Source: Erythrobacter sp.
GTDB lineage: Bacteria > Pseudomonadota > Alphaproteobacteria > Sphingomonadales > Sphingomonadaceae
Length of the DNA stretch: 64,000 nucleotides
Direction of reading: 5' to 3'
Assembly: GCF_035194505.1 (NCBI RefSeq)
Contig: NZ_CP136573.1
Span: 124,001 to 188,000, forward strand
In this document: piece after piece, positions 36,291 through 45,388 of the stretch
Layout: each line of letters starts with the position of its first letter
Numbering within the stretch: the first letter of the stretch is position 1
Made by a program: the position numbers and the translations under genes
Notes under the pieces: model-generated
Seen by the model: only the letters and a program-made list of their open reading frames with translations
The model's database searches: none
Told to the model about the DNA's origin: nothing

Positions 36291-36983
36291 CTACTTCGCC
36301 GCTTCCTTGGCGGCCTGTGCTTCCAGGTATTGGGCATAGCGGGCCCCGGCGCCGATGAAGCCGGGATCGAAGGTGCCAAGAGCGATGTAAGAGCCATCCT
36401 TCTGCCGCTGCAGCACGGCAAACTCGCCTTCGCTCAGGGTGATGCCCGTCGCGAAGTAGATATTGCCGATGTGGCTGACCAGCACGGTGTTGTCCTTGCT
36501 GTCCCCCGGCAGATCCGCGAGCAGGGCATTCAGCTCCTTGCCGGAAACGATGACGGTGCGTTCGGCGGTGTTGTCGTGGTGCATCAGGCGCGGCTCGATC
36601 TCGTAGCGACCGAACATGAACCGCGCGGTCTCGGTCGCACGGCACATCTCGCTTGAGAGGACGCGGCCGATCGGCCAGCCGATCGCACGGATGGCAACGC
36701 CCGTTTCGGCGGCCCCTGCAACGCCCGCGGGCGAGAGGTTGCGCTGCGCGTTGCAATCATTGGCGGGACGCGAATAGTCATCCCCGCGCGAGGGCACATT
36801 GGTGCGCTCGTGCCGCATCAGGATGACAAGCCCGCCGGCGCGCAGCTGCTCGCCCAGCTTTTCGGGTTCCATGTTGCGGTTCTCGAAGGTCGCGACCGGT
36901 TTCGGACCTTCATCCGCAGACTGGGCAAGCAGGGGAGTGGCAAGCGCGAGAGCGAAACTCGCGACGGTAATGGCTAGGCGCAT
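36291..36983 (-). CDS. Secreted histidine-phosphatase-family protein
   Basis: 230 residues with a signal peptide (cleavage near LLAQS). The phosphohistidine motif is LMRHERTN rather than the usual RHG, followed by LSPAGVAGAAETG, LSSEMCRATETA and the second histidine in VLVSHIGNIY. The catalytic His and flanking Arg are kept, so an active periplasmic phosphatase is possible. It is 26 bp downstream of the haloperoxidase-like gene and probably cotranscribed with it. Confidence 0.8.
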   Translation of the reverse strand: MRLAITVASFALALATPLLAQSADEGPKPVATFENRNMEPEKLGEQLRAGGLVILMRHERTNVPSRGDDYSRPANDCNAQRNLSPAGVAGAAETGVAIRAIGWPIGRVLSSEMCRATETARFMFGRYEIEPRLMHHDNTAERTVIVSGKELNALLADLPGDSKDNTVLVSHIGNIYFATGITLSEGEFAVLQRQKDGSYIALGTFDPGFIGAGARYAQYLEAQAAKEAAK

Positions 36984-37009
36984 GAATGGTGTCCTCCGGT
37001 TGATTGGGG

Positions 37010-38215
37010 TTACTTGCCGAGCGGCATGAAATAGCGTTTTGCGGCGACATTGCCGATAGCGATTCCTGCGTCACGTCCGGCTTCCATCGAGAAGCGGTAA
37101 TGGACCCCGGCAAGGATACGGGACTCCGAGACATCATCGATGTATTCGCGGGGCGTATCGTAACGGCGCAGCAGCGCGTCCTCCATTTCGAGCACGATCG
37201 GCGGGGCGCTGCTGCCGAATTCCTGTTCGATGACGGCACCCACGGCCCCTGCCGATAGGCAATGGCCGCAAGGATATTCGGGGTGCCACGGCGTTGTGAC
37301 CATGGCTTCCCACTGGGTATCGGGCGCGGTGGCTTCATTACCGTAGGTCTCGGCATTGCGGATCGCAGTGATCGGACGCCAGAAATTGTAATGGTATTTG
37401 CCGTCCATCATGGAGACGTAGGAATCGACAAATGCCATTTCCGCCAGAGCAAGAAAGCGGGCGTCGTCCACCAGACTGCGCCCGGGACGGCCGATGAGCT
37501 GGTTGAGCACGATCCGCACGTCACGCCCTGCCCAGAATTCGCCGATGTCACTCTGCTCGGCGGTGCGATCCTTCGACTTTTTCGCCCCGAGGCTTTTGAC
37601 TTCGTTGAAGTCACGCGCCCAGGCCGCGCTGCCCAAAGTTACCGGCGGCGCGGGCCGCATTTCGGCGGGGCTGGTCATGATCCACGGCGTTTGCTTGGCG
37701 AGGATGGTGCCGACCAAGGGCGTAGTCTGCACATAGGTTCCCGGTGTCTGGGGGCGGTTCACCGGGTCTTTGCCCTCGGCATTGGAGTTGGCCCGGGCGG
37801 CGATAACGGCGGCCGCCGCTTCGGCACCGACCTTCTCGCCATTGGCGCTCGCGGTCTTGTCGGTGACCGCGCCGAGGGATGCTTTCAACGCGCCCTCGAA
37901 CATGTCCTTCTGATCGGCACAGACAAGCACCAGCACATCATGCGCTGCGCGCGCGGCTGCAGCTTCCGGCGAGCTGCCCTCGGGCGCTGTCAGCTTTCTG
38001 GTGTAGGGCGTGTACTTTGGCGTGACCGCGTTGATGGCTTCGAACATGGCGACACTCACCATGGCATCGGCATCGCGCTGCAGCGGGTCCTCGCACTTGT
38101 CGACCTGCGCGCGCCACTGGGTCAGCACGTTGTTGACGACACCGGCTGAAGCATTGGCTGGAATTGCAGCGGCCATGACCGCGCACAGAACCCACGAGCG
38201 ATTTGCGATACGCAT
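37010..38215 (-). CDS. Secreted vanadium-haloperoxidase/PAP2-like protein
   Basis: 401 residues from the ATG at 38215, which opens a signal peptide (cleavage near NASAG). The tripartite phosphatase/haloperoxidase signature is present: KYHYNFWRP (Lys273, Arg280-Pro281), then YPCGHCLSAGA where the usual PSGH is PCGH (Cys316), then SRILAGVHYRFSMEAGRDAG (Ser365, Arg366, His372). It may be a periplasmic acid phosphatase or vanadate-dependent peroxidase; the Ser to Cys change at the oxyanion-binding position leaves activity uncertain. Paired with a secreted phosphatase-fold gene downstream. Confidence 0.75.
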   Translation of the reverse strand: MRIANRSWVLCAVMAAAIPANASAGVVNNVLTQWRAQVDKCEDPLQRDADAMVSVAMFEAINAVTPKYTPYTRKLTAPEGSSPEAAAARAAHDVLVLVCADQKDMFEGALKASLGAVTDKTASANGEKVGAEAAAAVIAARANSNAEGKDPVNRPQTPGTYVQTTPLVGTILAKQTPWIMTSPAEMRPAPPVTLGSAAWARDFNEVKSLGAKKSKDRTAEQSDIGEFWAGRDVRIVLNQLIGRPGRSLVDDARFLALAEMAFVDSYVSMMDGKYHYNFWRPITAIRNAETYGNEATAPDTQWEAMVTTPWHPEYPCGHCLSAGAVGAVIEQEFGSSAPPIVLEMEDALLRRYDTPREYIDDVSESRILAGVHYRFSMEAGRDAGIAIGNVAAKRYFMPLGK

Positions 38216-38322
38216 AAAATGTCCCCCCAAGCCCGAGTTGGGCCCCCGGTGGAGGTCTACACTACTTTTTTGCGGACACGAAGCGCGTGATGCTGGCATC
38301 AGGGCGACGAAAGAAGGCGCCC

Positions 38323-39249
38323 CTACCGCACCCAGTCGAGCCCGATTTCCTCGAACACTTCCTTGTCCTCGGCCCAGTTCTCCAGAACCTTCACGTGCAA
38401 ATAGAGGTGCACCTTCACCCCCAGCACCTCCATCAATTCCGCGCGCGCGGCGGCCCCGATGGCCTTGATCTTCGATCCGCCCTTGCCGAGCACGATTGCG
38501 CGCTGGTTGTCGCGGGTGACGACGATCTGCTGGTGGATTTCCACGCTGCCATCGGGGCGCACCTCGTATTTCTCGGGCCGCACCGCGCTGTCATAGGGCA
38601 GTTCCTCGTGGAGCTGCTGGTAGAGCTGTTCGCGGGTGATCTCGGCGGCGAGCAGGCGTTCGGAGGCGTCCGAGACCTGATCTTCGGGATACATCCATTC
38701 GCCCTCGGGCATCAGCCTGGCGAGCGTTTCTTTCATCTCGGGCACGCCTTCGCCGGTGAGAGCAGAGATAAAGAAGATCTCGGCAAAATCGACCTTGGCC
38801 GCAAGCTCCTGCGCGAGCGCCAGCAGCGGCTCCTTCTTGGCGCGGTCGACCTTGTTGAGGACGAGAATCTTGCGCTCCGGGCGACCTGCGAGCGCCTCCA
38901 GCAGCGGCTCGAGTTCATGGCGGCGCTGCTTGATCGGATCGACCATCAGCAGCACCGCGTCAGCAGCCTCTGCGCCTTCCCATGCCGCGCTCACCATTGC
39001 GCGGTCGAGCCGGCGGCGCGGGGCGAAGATGCCGGGGGTATCGACCAAAATCATCTGCACCGGCGTGCCGTCCGCGAGGTCATGCAGGGCAATGCCGAGC
39101 ATCCGCGCGCGGGTGGTCTGCGCCTTGGCGCTGGTGATCGCGACCTTCTGGCCGACGAGGGCGTTCACAAGGGTCGATTTGCCCGCATTGGGCGCGCCGA
39201 GCACGGCAACCATGCCGCAGCGGGTGGGGGTGGTGTGTTCTTCCATCAT
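38323..39249 (-). CDS. era: GTPase Era
   Basis: 308 residues from the ATG at 39249 (a second ATG follows directly at 39246). G1 GAPNAGKST, G3 VDTPGIF, G4 NKVD and the C-terminal KH domain with VLGKGGSKIKAIGAAAR and KVHLYLHVKV are intact. It assists 16S rRNA maturation and 30S assembly. Last gene of lepB-rnc-era; an 8-bp gap separates it from rnc. Confidence 0.96.
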   Translation of the reverse strand: MMEEHTTPTRCGMVAVLGAPNAGKSTLVNALVGQKVAITSAKAQTTRARMLGIALHDLADGTPVQMILVDTPGIFAPRRRLDRAMVSAAWEGAEAADAVLLMVDPIKQRRHELEPLLEALAGRPERKILVLNKVDRAKKEPLLALAQELAAKVDFAEIFFISALTGEGVPEMKETLARLMPEGEWMYPEDQVSDASERLLAAEITREQLYQQLHEELPYDSAVRPEKYEVRPDGSVEIHQQIVVTRDNQRAIVLGKGGSKIKAIGAAARAELMEVLGVKVHLYLHVKVLENWAEDKEVFEEIGLDWVR

Positions 39250-39257
39250 TCTTTCGC

Positions 39258-39944
39258 TTACCCGAAGGCCTCCAGAAAGGCCTTGGCGGCGAGCCTTTCG
39301 GCCTCGCCCTTGGAGTTGGCCGTGGCTTCGGCGTGGCCGACATTGCGGATGCTCACGCGCACGGTGAAGCGCGCCGCGTGATCGGGGCCGGCGCGGTCCA
39401 CCACTTCGTAATGCGGCATGGCGCGGCGATTGCCTGCGGCCCATTCCTGCAATGCGCTCTTGGGATGCTTGGCCTTGCCGACATCGCCTTCCAGTTCGCC
39501 CGCCCACAGCCGGTAGATCGCATCGCGCGCCGTATCAAAGCCGTGTTCGATGAAGCAGGCACCGATCAGCGCCTCCATCACATCGCCCAAAATCTTGTCG
39601 CTATCTGCCCCGCCATCATCGCGCGCCTGCTTGCCGAGCCGGATGTGCGCGGGAAGCCCGATCACCCGCGCAATCCGTGCGCAGGTCGCCCCGCTGACGA
39701 GCGCGTTCAACCGCTGCGAAAGCTTGCCCTCCGGTCCGTCGCCCGCGCGGTAGAGCCAGCTGGCGACCGAGAGGCCGAGCACGCGGTCTCCGAGGAATTC
39801 GAGCCGCTGGTAATCGGTCGCCCCGCCGGGGCCGGCGCCGTTATAGCTGCCATGGGTCAGGGCTTCGAGCCAGGGGGTCTCGTTGGTGACGATGAAGCCC
39901 TGCGAGGCGAGCCATTCGCGGGCGGCGGGATCGAGACTGCTCAC
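39258..39944 (-). CDS. rnc: Ribonuclease III
   Basis: 228 residues from the GTG at 39944 (MSSLDPAAREWLASQGF), which overlaps the lepB stop as GTGA; the frame is open upstream but inside lepB. Catalytic signature RLEFLGDRVLGLSVA and the second acidic site GDVMEALIGACF, followed by a C-terminal dsRNA-binding domain (HPKSALQEWAAGNRR to SKGEAERLAAKAFLE). It processes rRNA precursors and structured mRNAs. Confidence 0.95.
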   Translation of the reverse strand: MSSLDPAAREWLASQGFIVTNETPWLEALTHGSYNGAGPGGATDYQRLEFLGDRVLGLSVASWLYRAGDGPEGKLSQRLNALVSGATCARIARVIGLPAHIRLGKQARDDGGADSDKILGDVMEALIGACFIEHGFDTARDAIYRLWAGELEGDVGKAKHPKSALQEWAAGNRRAMPHYEVVDRAGPDHAARFTVRVSIRNVGHAEATANSKGEAERLAAKAFLEAFG

Positions 39945-40777
39945 AGCATCCCACCGATCCGCGCCCAGCGCGCGGCGGAGAACCAAGAGATCGGGTTCAG
40001 CCAGCTCGCGCTGCCATCGGTTGACCACACCACCAGCGCGGCGCGGCCGACCAGCCGGTCGAGCGGGACGAGCCCCACCGCATCGCCTTCGGCCGCCGGC
40101 CAGCGGCTGTCGCGCGAATTGTCGCGGTTGTCGCCCATCACGAACATCGCGCCTTCGGGCACAGTGACGGGGGCGAAGCTGTCGCCGGTGGTGAGCCCGA
40201 AGTCGAGCACCTCGTAAGCCTTGCCGCCGGGCAGGGTCTCGCGGAAACGGACATAGCGGCAGGCCTCGCGCCCATCGCCCATGCGCGCCGTCTCGCCGCC
40301 CCATTCGCACCCCGTATTGAGCGAGGTGGGGATGAGGAAATCGGAGAGCCGCTCGCGCTTCACCAGCGCGCCGTTCAGCACCAGCTGGCCGCCCATCACC
40401 GCCACGCTGTCTCCCGGCAGTCCGATCACCCGCTTGATATAGTCGCGCCCGTCGACCGGATGCTTGAAGATCACCACATCGCCGCGCTCCGGCGCGCCGC
40501 CCAGCAGACGGCCATGCGGCAGCGGCACATCAAACGGCAGGGACTGGCGCGAATAGCCATAGGGCCACTTGGCCGCGAGCAGGTAATCCCCGTTCATCAG
40601 CCGTGGCAGCATACTCTCGGAAGGGATCGAGAATGGCGAGAATACGAATACCCTGATCGCCAGCACGGCGAGCAACAGCTTGATGATAAACCACACAAAT
40701 CCGCCCCAGCTGTCACCAGAACCCGCAATGTCTGCGGCGCGGGGCACTTGCCCGAGCGATTGGGTCTTAACATCCAT
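39941..40777 (-). CDS. lepB: Signal peptidase I
   Basis: 278 residues from the ATG at 40777. One N-terminal membrane helix (FVWFIIKLLLAVLAIRVFVF), nucleophile Ser in IPSESMLP, general-base Lys in YIKRVIGLPGD and box E in MGDNRDNSRDSR. It cleaves Sec and Tat signal peptides at the outer face of the inner membrane. First gene of lepB-rnc-era, divergent from pgi with 49 bp between starts. Confidence 0.96.
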   Translation of the reverse strand: MDVKTQSLGQVPRAADIAGSGDSWGGFVWFIIKLLLAVLAIRVFVFSPFSIPSESMLPRLMNGDYLLAAKWPYGYSRQSLPFDVPLPHGRLLGGAPERGDVVIFKHPVDGRDYIKRVIGLPGDSVAVMGGQLVLNGALVKRERLSDFLIPTSLNTGCEWGGETARMGDGREACRYVRFRETLPGGKAYEVLDFGLTTGDSFAPVTVPEGAMFVMGDNRDNSRDSRWPAAEGDAVGLVPLDRLVGRAALVVWSTDGSASWLNPISWFSAARWARIGGML

Positions 40778-40826
40778 CGCCCTTGCCCTTACTCGCAGCC
40801 GCGCAGCAGCGCAAAGGGGAACGGAC

Positions 40827-42389
40827 ATGAGCGGATCGGGCGAAATGGCAGGCGGGGGTGTGGCAGCGCAAATCTGGGCGGACCTCTCTGCATTGGCGCC
40901 GCAGCGGCTGGACGCGCTGTTCGCTGGCGATCCGGCCCGCGTGGAGGCCATGACCCGCCGCATTGCATGGCCCATCGGCCTTGGCGACGAAGCGACGGCC
41001 GGCATGCGGATCGACTTTTCCAAGACCCATCTGGGCGAACCTGAACTCGCCGCTTTCGAAGCGCTGGCCGAGGCCATGGGCTTTGGCCCTGCGCGCGAGG
41101 CGCTGTTCGGCGGCGGCATCATCAACGTGACCGAGGGCCGCGCGGCCACCCACGGCGCGCTGCGCGGCAGCGGCACACCCGCGGCGGTCGAGGAGGCCGA
41201 GGCGCTGCTGGCGCGCATGGGGATGCTGGTGGAAGCGATCCACGAAGGGGCGCTGGGCGAAGTGCGCCACTGCATCGCCATCGGCATCGGCGGATCGGCA
41301 CTGGGCCCCGCGCTCGCCATCGACGCGCTGACCCGTGACCTCGCGCTGGTCGATGTCCATGTCGTCTCGAACATTGACGGGCTGGCGCTGGAACAGGCCT
41401 TCGCCGCCTGCGATCCGGCGACCACGCTGATCGCTCTTGCCTCCAAGACCTTCACCACCATCGAGACCATGACCAATGCGGCCAGCGCGCTGAAGTGGCT
41501 GGCGGAGAATGGCGTCACCGATCCCGGCGGCCGCGTGGTGGCGCTCACCGCCGCGCCGGACAAGGCGGTGGAATGGGGCGTGGACGAGACCCGCGTGCTG
41601 CCTTTCCCCGAAAGCGTGGGCGGGCGCTATTCGCTGTTCTCCAGCATCGGCTTCCCGATCGCGCTCGCCATCGGGATTGAGGAATTCACCGCGATGCTGA
41701 CCGGCGCCAAGGCGGTGGATGATCACTTCCGCAGCACCGAAGGCCGCGCCAATGCCCCGCTGCTCGCGGCTTTCGCGGACCAGTATTACACCCGCCTGCG
41801 CGGCTGCCAGACCCGCGCGGTCTTCGCCTATGACGAGCGGCTCGCGCTGCTGCCCGACTATCTCCAGCAGCTCGAAATGGAATCGAACGGCAAGAGCGTG
41901 AAGGCCGATGGAACGCCGGTCGACGGGCCGACCGCGGCTGTCACCTGGGGCGGGGTGGGCACCGACGCGCAGCACGCTGTGTTCCAGCTGCTGCATCAGG
42001 GCACGCATCTCATCCCGGTCGATTTTCTGGCCAGCATCGCGCCGGGCGACGAGCTTGATCCCGCGCATCACCGCACCTTGCTGATGAACTGCCTTGCGCA
42101 AGGGGCGGCGCTGATGGCGGGCAAGCCTTCGGACGACCCTGCGCGCGCCTATCCGGGGGATCGGCCCTCGACCACGATCCTCGTCGATGATTGCGATGCG
42201 GCGGCGCTCGGCGCGCTGATCGCCTTCCACGAACAGCGCACCTTCGCCAATGCGGTCCTGATGGGGATCAATCCCTTCGACCAGTTCGGGGTGGAGCTGG
42301 GCAAGGCGATCGCCAAGCAGATCGACAGCGGGGAAGGGCAGTTCGATCCGAGCACCCAGGCGCTGATGGCGGCAGCCGGTCTTGCCTGA
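40827..42389 (+). CDS. pgi: Glucose-6-phosphate isomerase
   Basis: 520 residues from the ATG at 40827 with AAGGGGA as ribosome site. Conserved sites IGIGGSALGP, SKTFTTIETMTNA, the PGI signature around LLPDYLQQLEMESNGKSV and the C-terminal FDQFGVELGKAIAKQI are present. It interconverts glucose-6-phosphate and fructose-6-phosphate in the cytoplasm; in sphingomonads it works mainly towards the Entner-Doudoroff route and gluconeogenesis. Confidence 0.96.
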   Translation: MSGSGEMAGGGVAAQIWADLSALAPQRLDALFAGDPARVEAMTRRIAWPIGLGDEATAGMRIDFSKTHLGEPELAAFEALAEAMGFGPAREALFGGGIINVTEGRAATHGALRGSGTPAAVEEAEALLARMGMLVEAIHEGALGEVRHCIAIGIGGSALGPALAIDALTRDLALVDVHVVSNIDGLALEQAFAACDPATTLIALASKTFTTIETMTNAASALKWLAENGVTDPGGRVVALTAAPDKAVEWGVDETRVLPFPESVGGRYSLFSSIGFPIALAIGIEEFTAMLTGAKAVDDHFRSTEGRANAPLLAAFADQYYTRLRGCQTRAVFAYDERLALLPDYLQQLEMESNGKSVKADGTPVDGPTAAVTWGGVGTDAQHAVFQLLHQGTHLIPVDFLASIAPGDELDPAHHRTLLMNCLAQGAALMAGKPSDDPARAYPGDRPSTTILVDDCDAAALGALIAFHEQRTFANAVLMGINPFDQFGVELGKAIAKQIDSGEGQFDPSTQALMAAAGLA

Positions 42390-42491
42390 GCGGCGTGATG
42401 CATGATCGCCACACCTGGCTGAGCCGTGCCGTGTCAGATATTGCGGAAATTTTACCGCGCTGTTGCATATTTACGTAAGTGGATAAGGATA

Positions 42492-42518
42492 TGTCGCAAG
42501 GCCCGCCGCCTTGCGACA
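42492..42518. repeat. Perfect 10-bp inverted repeat between pgi and a secreted protein gene
   Basis: TGTCGCAAGG (42492-42501) and CCTTGCGACA (42509-42518) flank the loop CCCGCCG; outer GGAT/ATCC bases partly extend it. It is 103 bp after pgi and 112 bp before the next start. No T run, so operator or mRNA-stabilising hairpin is more likely than terminator. Confidence 0.5.
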
Positions 42519-42629
42519 TTATCCGCAAAAATGCCCCATGAGCGCGGCAAGATTTGCACGCCGGACGCAACCTTCTATCCTTGCCCGCAGATTCGTCTCC
42601 TCCCGCATCCTGCGACCTCAAGGACCACC

Positions 42630-43025
42630 ATGAAGCACCTGCGCCTTACCGCCGCTGTCCTCCTCGCGCTTGGCTGTGCCGGCAGCGCGCTTGCCCAAGA
42701 CAATCAGGGCGACGGCACGGCGCGGTCCAAGGTGAAGCCGGCGCGGTTGGTGTCTTTCGACGGCGAGCGCGAATTCCTCACCGCCTCCTCGCGCCTGCGC
42801 GTCTGGCGCGCCGAGGTGGGATACACCCTGTCGGTCGATCAGGCCGGCACGCCAACCGATTGCCAGCTGACCGAAAAGTTCCGCATGAACTACGTCAACG
42901 AGAAGCTGTGCGAGGTGCTGCTCAAGCATCACACCTTCGAGCCCGCGCAGGACGCCAGCGGCGCGAGCGTCGAGGGCACCTATCAGGGGCGGCTCAATTT
43001 TCTGGAATTGCGCGGCAAGGATTGA
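42630..43025 (+). CDS. Small secreted protein with TonB-C-like domain (copy 1)
   Basis: 131 residues from the ATG at 42630; signal peptide cleaved near GSALAQ. The mature part carries GYTLSVDQAGTPTDCQL, NEKLCEVLLKHHTFEPAQDA and GTYQGRLNF, a pattern like the C-terminal domain of TonB-type proteins (dG-x-v-t-x-C ... C ... F-x-P-A). It has no membrane helix or Pro-rich stalk, so it is not an energy transducer itself. Two conserved cysteines may form a disulfide. A paralogue follows. Confidence 0.6.
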   Translation: MKHLRLTAAVLLALGCAGSALAQDNQGDGTARSKVKPARLVSFDGEREFLTASSRLRVWRAEVGYTLSVDQAGTPTDCQLTEKFRMNYVNEKLCEVLLKHHTFEPAQDASGASVEGTYQGRLNFLELRGKD

Positions 43026-43091
43026 CGATCGCCTGAAATCATGTGATCTTCCATAGGCTTCAGGGGCTATGGTATTGCGAGGATCACGCGC

Positions 43092-43484
43092 ATGAACTGG
43101 CTTCGTCTCGGTTTCGTCCCCGCCGCTCTGGCGCTCGCAGTGCCGCTGATGGCGAGTGAACTTCAGCCCATTTCCGCCGATGTGACGGGTGCCCGGCTGG
43201 CCCAATTGCTCGAAATCGATTTCATCCGCGTCACAAAGCGCGCCTTCAACCTCGGCCTGCTGACGCAGGATCTCGGCTACACTCTGGCTGTTGCGGCGGA
43301 CGGGACGGTGACCAATTGCCAGCTCTCGCGCAGTTTCCGCAATCCGATCACGACGAGGGAGATGTGCCGCAGCATCACCCGCGCGGTCACGCTTGCTCCG
43401 GCGCGCGACGCGGCAGGCAATCCGGTCAGCGGCACCTATCAGGGCATGATCCGCATCCAGTCGCCCTTTGCTGCGACGCAATAA
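43092..43484 (+). CDS. Small secreted protein with TonB-C-like domain (copy 2)
   Basis: 130 residues, N-terminal signal sequence (cleavage about MASEL). It shares with copy 1 the stretches GYTLAVAADGTVTNCQL, TREMCRSITRAVTLAPARDA and GTYQGMIRI, again with two cysteines at matching places. The genes are 66 bp apart and likely a tandem duplication. Function unknown; periplasmic location inferred. Confidence 0.6.
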   Translation: MNWLRLGFVPAALALAVPLMASELQPISADVTGARLAQLLEIDFIRVTKRAFNLGLLTQDLGYTLAVAADGTVTNCQLSRSFRNPITTREMCRSITRAVTLAPARDAAGNPVSGTYQGMIRIQSPFAATQ

Positions 43485-43488
43485 TCCT

Positions 43489-43705
43489 TTGACATTTCGC
43501 CGGGCAGCCCCCACATGGCGCCCATCGAAGAGCGCTAGCCATGCGTGAAGCGGCGGAATTCTGAAAGCATCCGCCCCGGCCGCACTTCGGTTCTACCCCC
43601 AAGACTTCCCTTTTCACGCGGGCGGTTTCAACCCCCGCGCCGCGCCCGCAATCCGTTTGGGATTGGCGGAAGCGCGTCGCAGCATATTTGCGAGTTACCT
43701 ATTAC
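43489..43705 (+). promoter_or_regulatory. Candidate promoter and long structured leader of the DEAD-box helicase gene
   Basis: TTGACA at 43489-43494 with a weak -10 (CACATG, 43512-43517) at 17-bp spacing would give a 5' leader of about 180 bases. Near its end CCGCAATCC (43646-43654) pairs with GGATTGGCGG (43660-43669, one bulge). Long leaders are common on cold-inducible RNA helicase genes; this assignment is tentative. Confidence 0.35.
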
Positions 43706-45295
43706 ATGACTACTTTTGCTGACCTCGGGCTGTCGCAGCCCGTGCTCCAGGCCCTCGACATGAAGGGCTACAACACTCCCACCCCGATCCAGGAACAGGC
43801 GATCCCGCCGGTGCTCAAGGGCCGCGACCTGCTCGGCATCGCGCAGACCGGCACCGGCAAGACCGCGGCCTTCATGCTCCCCAGCATCGATCGCCTGCGC
43901 GAGGCGGACAAGCCGATCCCGTTCAAGTCCTGCCGCATGCTGGTTCTGGCGCCGACGCGCGAGCTGGCGGTGCAGATTGCCGACAGCGCCAAGGATTACG
44001 GCGCGCTCGCCGGGCTGAAGGTGCAATGCATCGTCGGCGGCACGAGCGTGGGCAAGGATCGCAACAAGCTGCACCGCGGCACCGACATTCTGGTCGCCAC
44101 CCCGGGCCGTCTGCTTGATCTGATCGACCAGAAGGCGCTGAACCTCAACGGCATCGAAGTTCTGGTGCTCGACGAGGCCGATCAGATGCTCGATCTCGGC
44201 TTCATCCACGCCCTGCGCAAGATCCGCGAGCTCGCGCCCAAGGATCGCCAGACGCTGTTCTTCAGCGCCACCATGCCCAAGGCGATCAAGGAACTGGTGA
44301 GCGGCTATTGCCACAATCCGGTGCAGGTTTCGGTCACACCGGAAAGCACCACGGCCGAGCGCATCGACCAGTATCTCTTCATGGTCCAGCAGGACGAGAA
44401 GACGGCCCTGCTCGAAATGATCCTCAAGCGCCGCCATCAGGTGCCGGGCGAATTCGAGCGCATCCTGATCTTCACCCGCACCAAGCACGGCGCGGACCGC
44501 GTGGTGAAGAAGCTGCAACAGGCCGGGATCGAGAGCAATGCGATCCACGGCAACAAGTCGCAGCCGCAGCGCCAGCGCGCATTGGACGAGTTCCGCAAGG
44601 CGCGCGTGCCGGTGCTGATCGCCACGGATGTGGCCGCGCGCGGGATCGACATTCCGGGCGTCAGCCACGTGATCAATTACGAGCTGCCCAACGTGCCTGA
44701 GCAATATGTTCACCGCATTGGCCGCACCGCGCGTGCGGGCCGCGACGGGGTGGCGATTGCCTTCTGCGCCGAGGACGAGCGCGCCTACCTCAAGGATATT
44801 CGCAAGACGACCGGCGCCGAGCTTGAACGACTGCCCCTGCCGGACAATTTCCGCGCGGTGGTGGAAGGCGAAGGGCCCGAGAAGCCCGCGCCGCGCCAGC
44901 CGATGAAGCGGGTGCAGGCCCGTCCGCTCGGCCAGCGCAAGCCCCAGGGTGATCGCCGTCCGGATGGCGAACGTCGCCCGCAGCAGGGCGAACAGCGCCG
45001 TGCCGCCAGTGCGCCTCAGGGCGAGCGTCGTCCGCAAGGTGATCGTCGTCCGCAACAGGGCGAACAGCGCCGCGCCGAGGGCGAGCGCCGTCCGCAGGGT
45101 GATCGTCGTCCGCAGGGCGGCAAGCCCGCGCAGGGGTCGCAGCATCAGGGCGGTGATCGTCGAGCGCAGGGCCAGGGCGCCAATGCTGGCGGCAATAATG
45201 GCGGCGGCGGTAATCGTGGTCGCGGTGGCCGCGGGCGCGGTCGCCCCGGCGGCGGCGGCGGCGGTGGTGGTCGCCCCCGCGCAGCACAGGGCTGA
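43706..45295 (+). CDS. DEAD-box ATP-dependent RNA helicase (RhlE-like)
   Basis: 529 residues from the ATG at 43706. All motifs are present: Q motif (TPTPIQEQAIPP), I AQTGTGKT, Ia APTRELA, II VLDEADQML, III FSATMP, V ATDVAARGID, VI HRIGRTARAG. The last 120 residues are a disordered basic tail with degenerate repeats of the type GERRPQGDRRPQ (about 44940-45130) and a closing RGRGGRGRGRPGG region, likely to bind RNA. It remodels rRNA or mRNA structures. Confidence 0.94.
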   Translation: MTTFADLGLSQPVLQALDMKGYNTPTPIQEQAIPPVLKGRDLLGIAQTGTGKTAAFMLPSIDRLREADKPIPFKSCRMLVLAPTRELAVQIADSAKDYGALAGLKVQCIVGGTSVGKDRNKLHRGTDILVATPGRLLDLIDQKALNLNGIEVLVLDEADQMLDLGFIHALRKIRELAPKDRQTLFFSATMPKAIKELVSGYCHNPVQVSVTPESTTAERIDQYLFMVQQDEKTALLEMILKRRHQVPGEFERILIFTRTKHGADRVVKKLQQAGIESNAIHGNKSQPQRQRALDEFRKARVPVLIATDVAARGIDIPGVSHVINYELPNVPEQYVHRIGRTARAGRDGVAIAFCAEDERAYLKDIRKTTGAELERLPLPDNFRAVVEGEGPEKPAPRQPMKRVQARPLGQRKPQGDRRPDGERRPQQGEQRRAASAPQGERRPQGDRRPQQGEQRRAEGERRPQGDRRPQGGKPAQGSQHQGGDRRAQGQGANAGGNNGGGGNRGRGGRGRGRPGGGGGGGGRPRAAQG

Positions 45296-45306
45296 CACAA
45301 AGCATG

Positions 45307-45338
45307 AAAGGGCGGGAGCGGCAAACTCCCGCCCTTTT
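45307..45338 (+). terminator. Rho-independent terminator of the helicase gene
   Basis: AAAGGGCGGGAG (45307-45318) and CTCCCGCCCTTT (45326-45337) form a 12-bp perfect stem with loop CGGCAAA, followed by T-rich sequence, 11 bp after the stop codon. Confidence 0.9.
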
Positions 45339-45388
45339 GCTTTTTGCCCGGACCGCCGCCATATGCTCCCCGCAAGTCAGGGAGCAGC

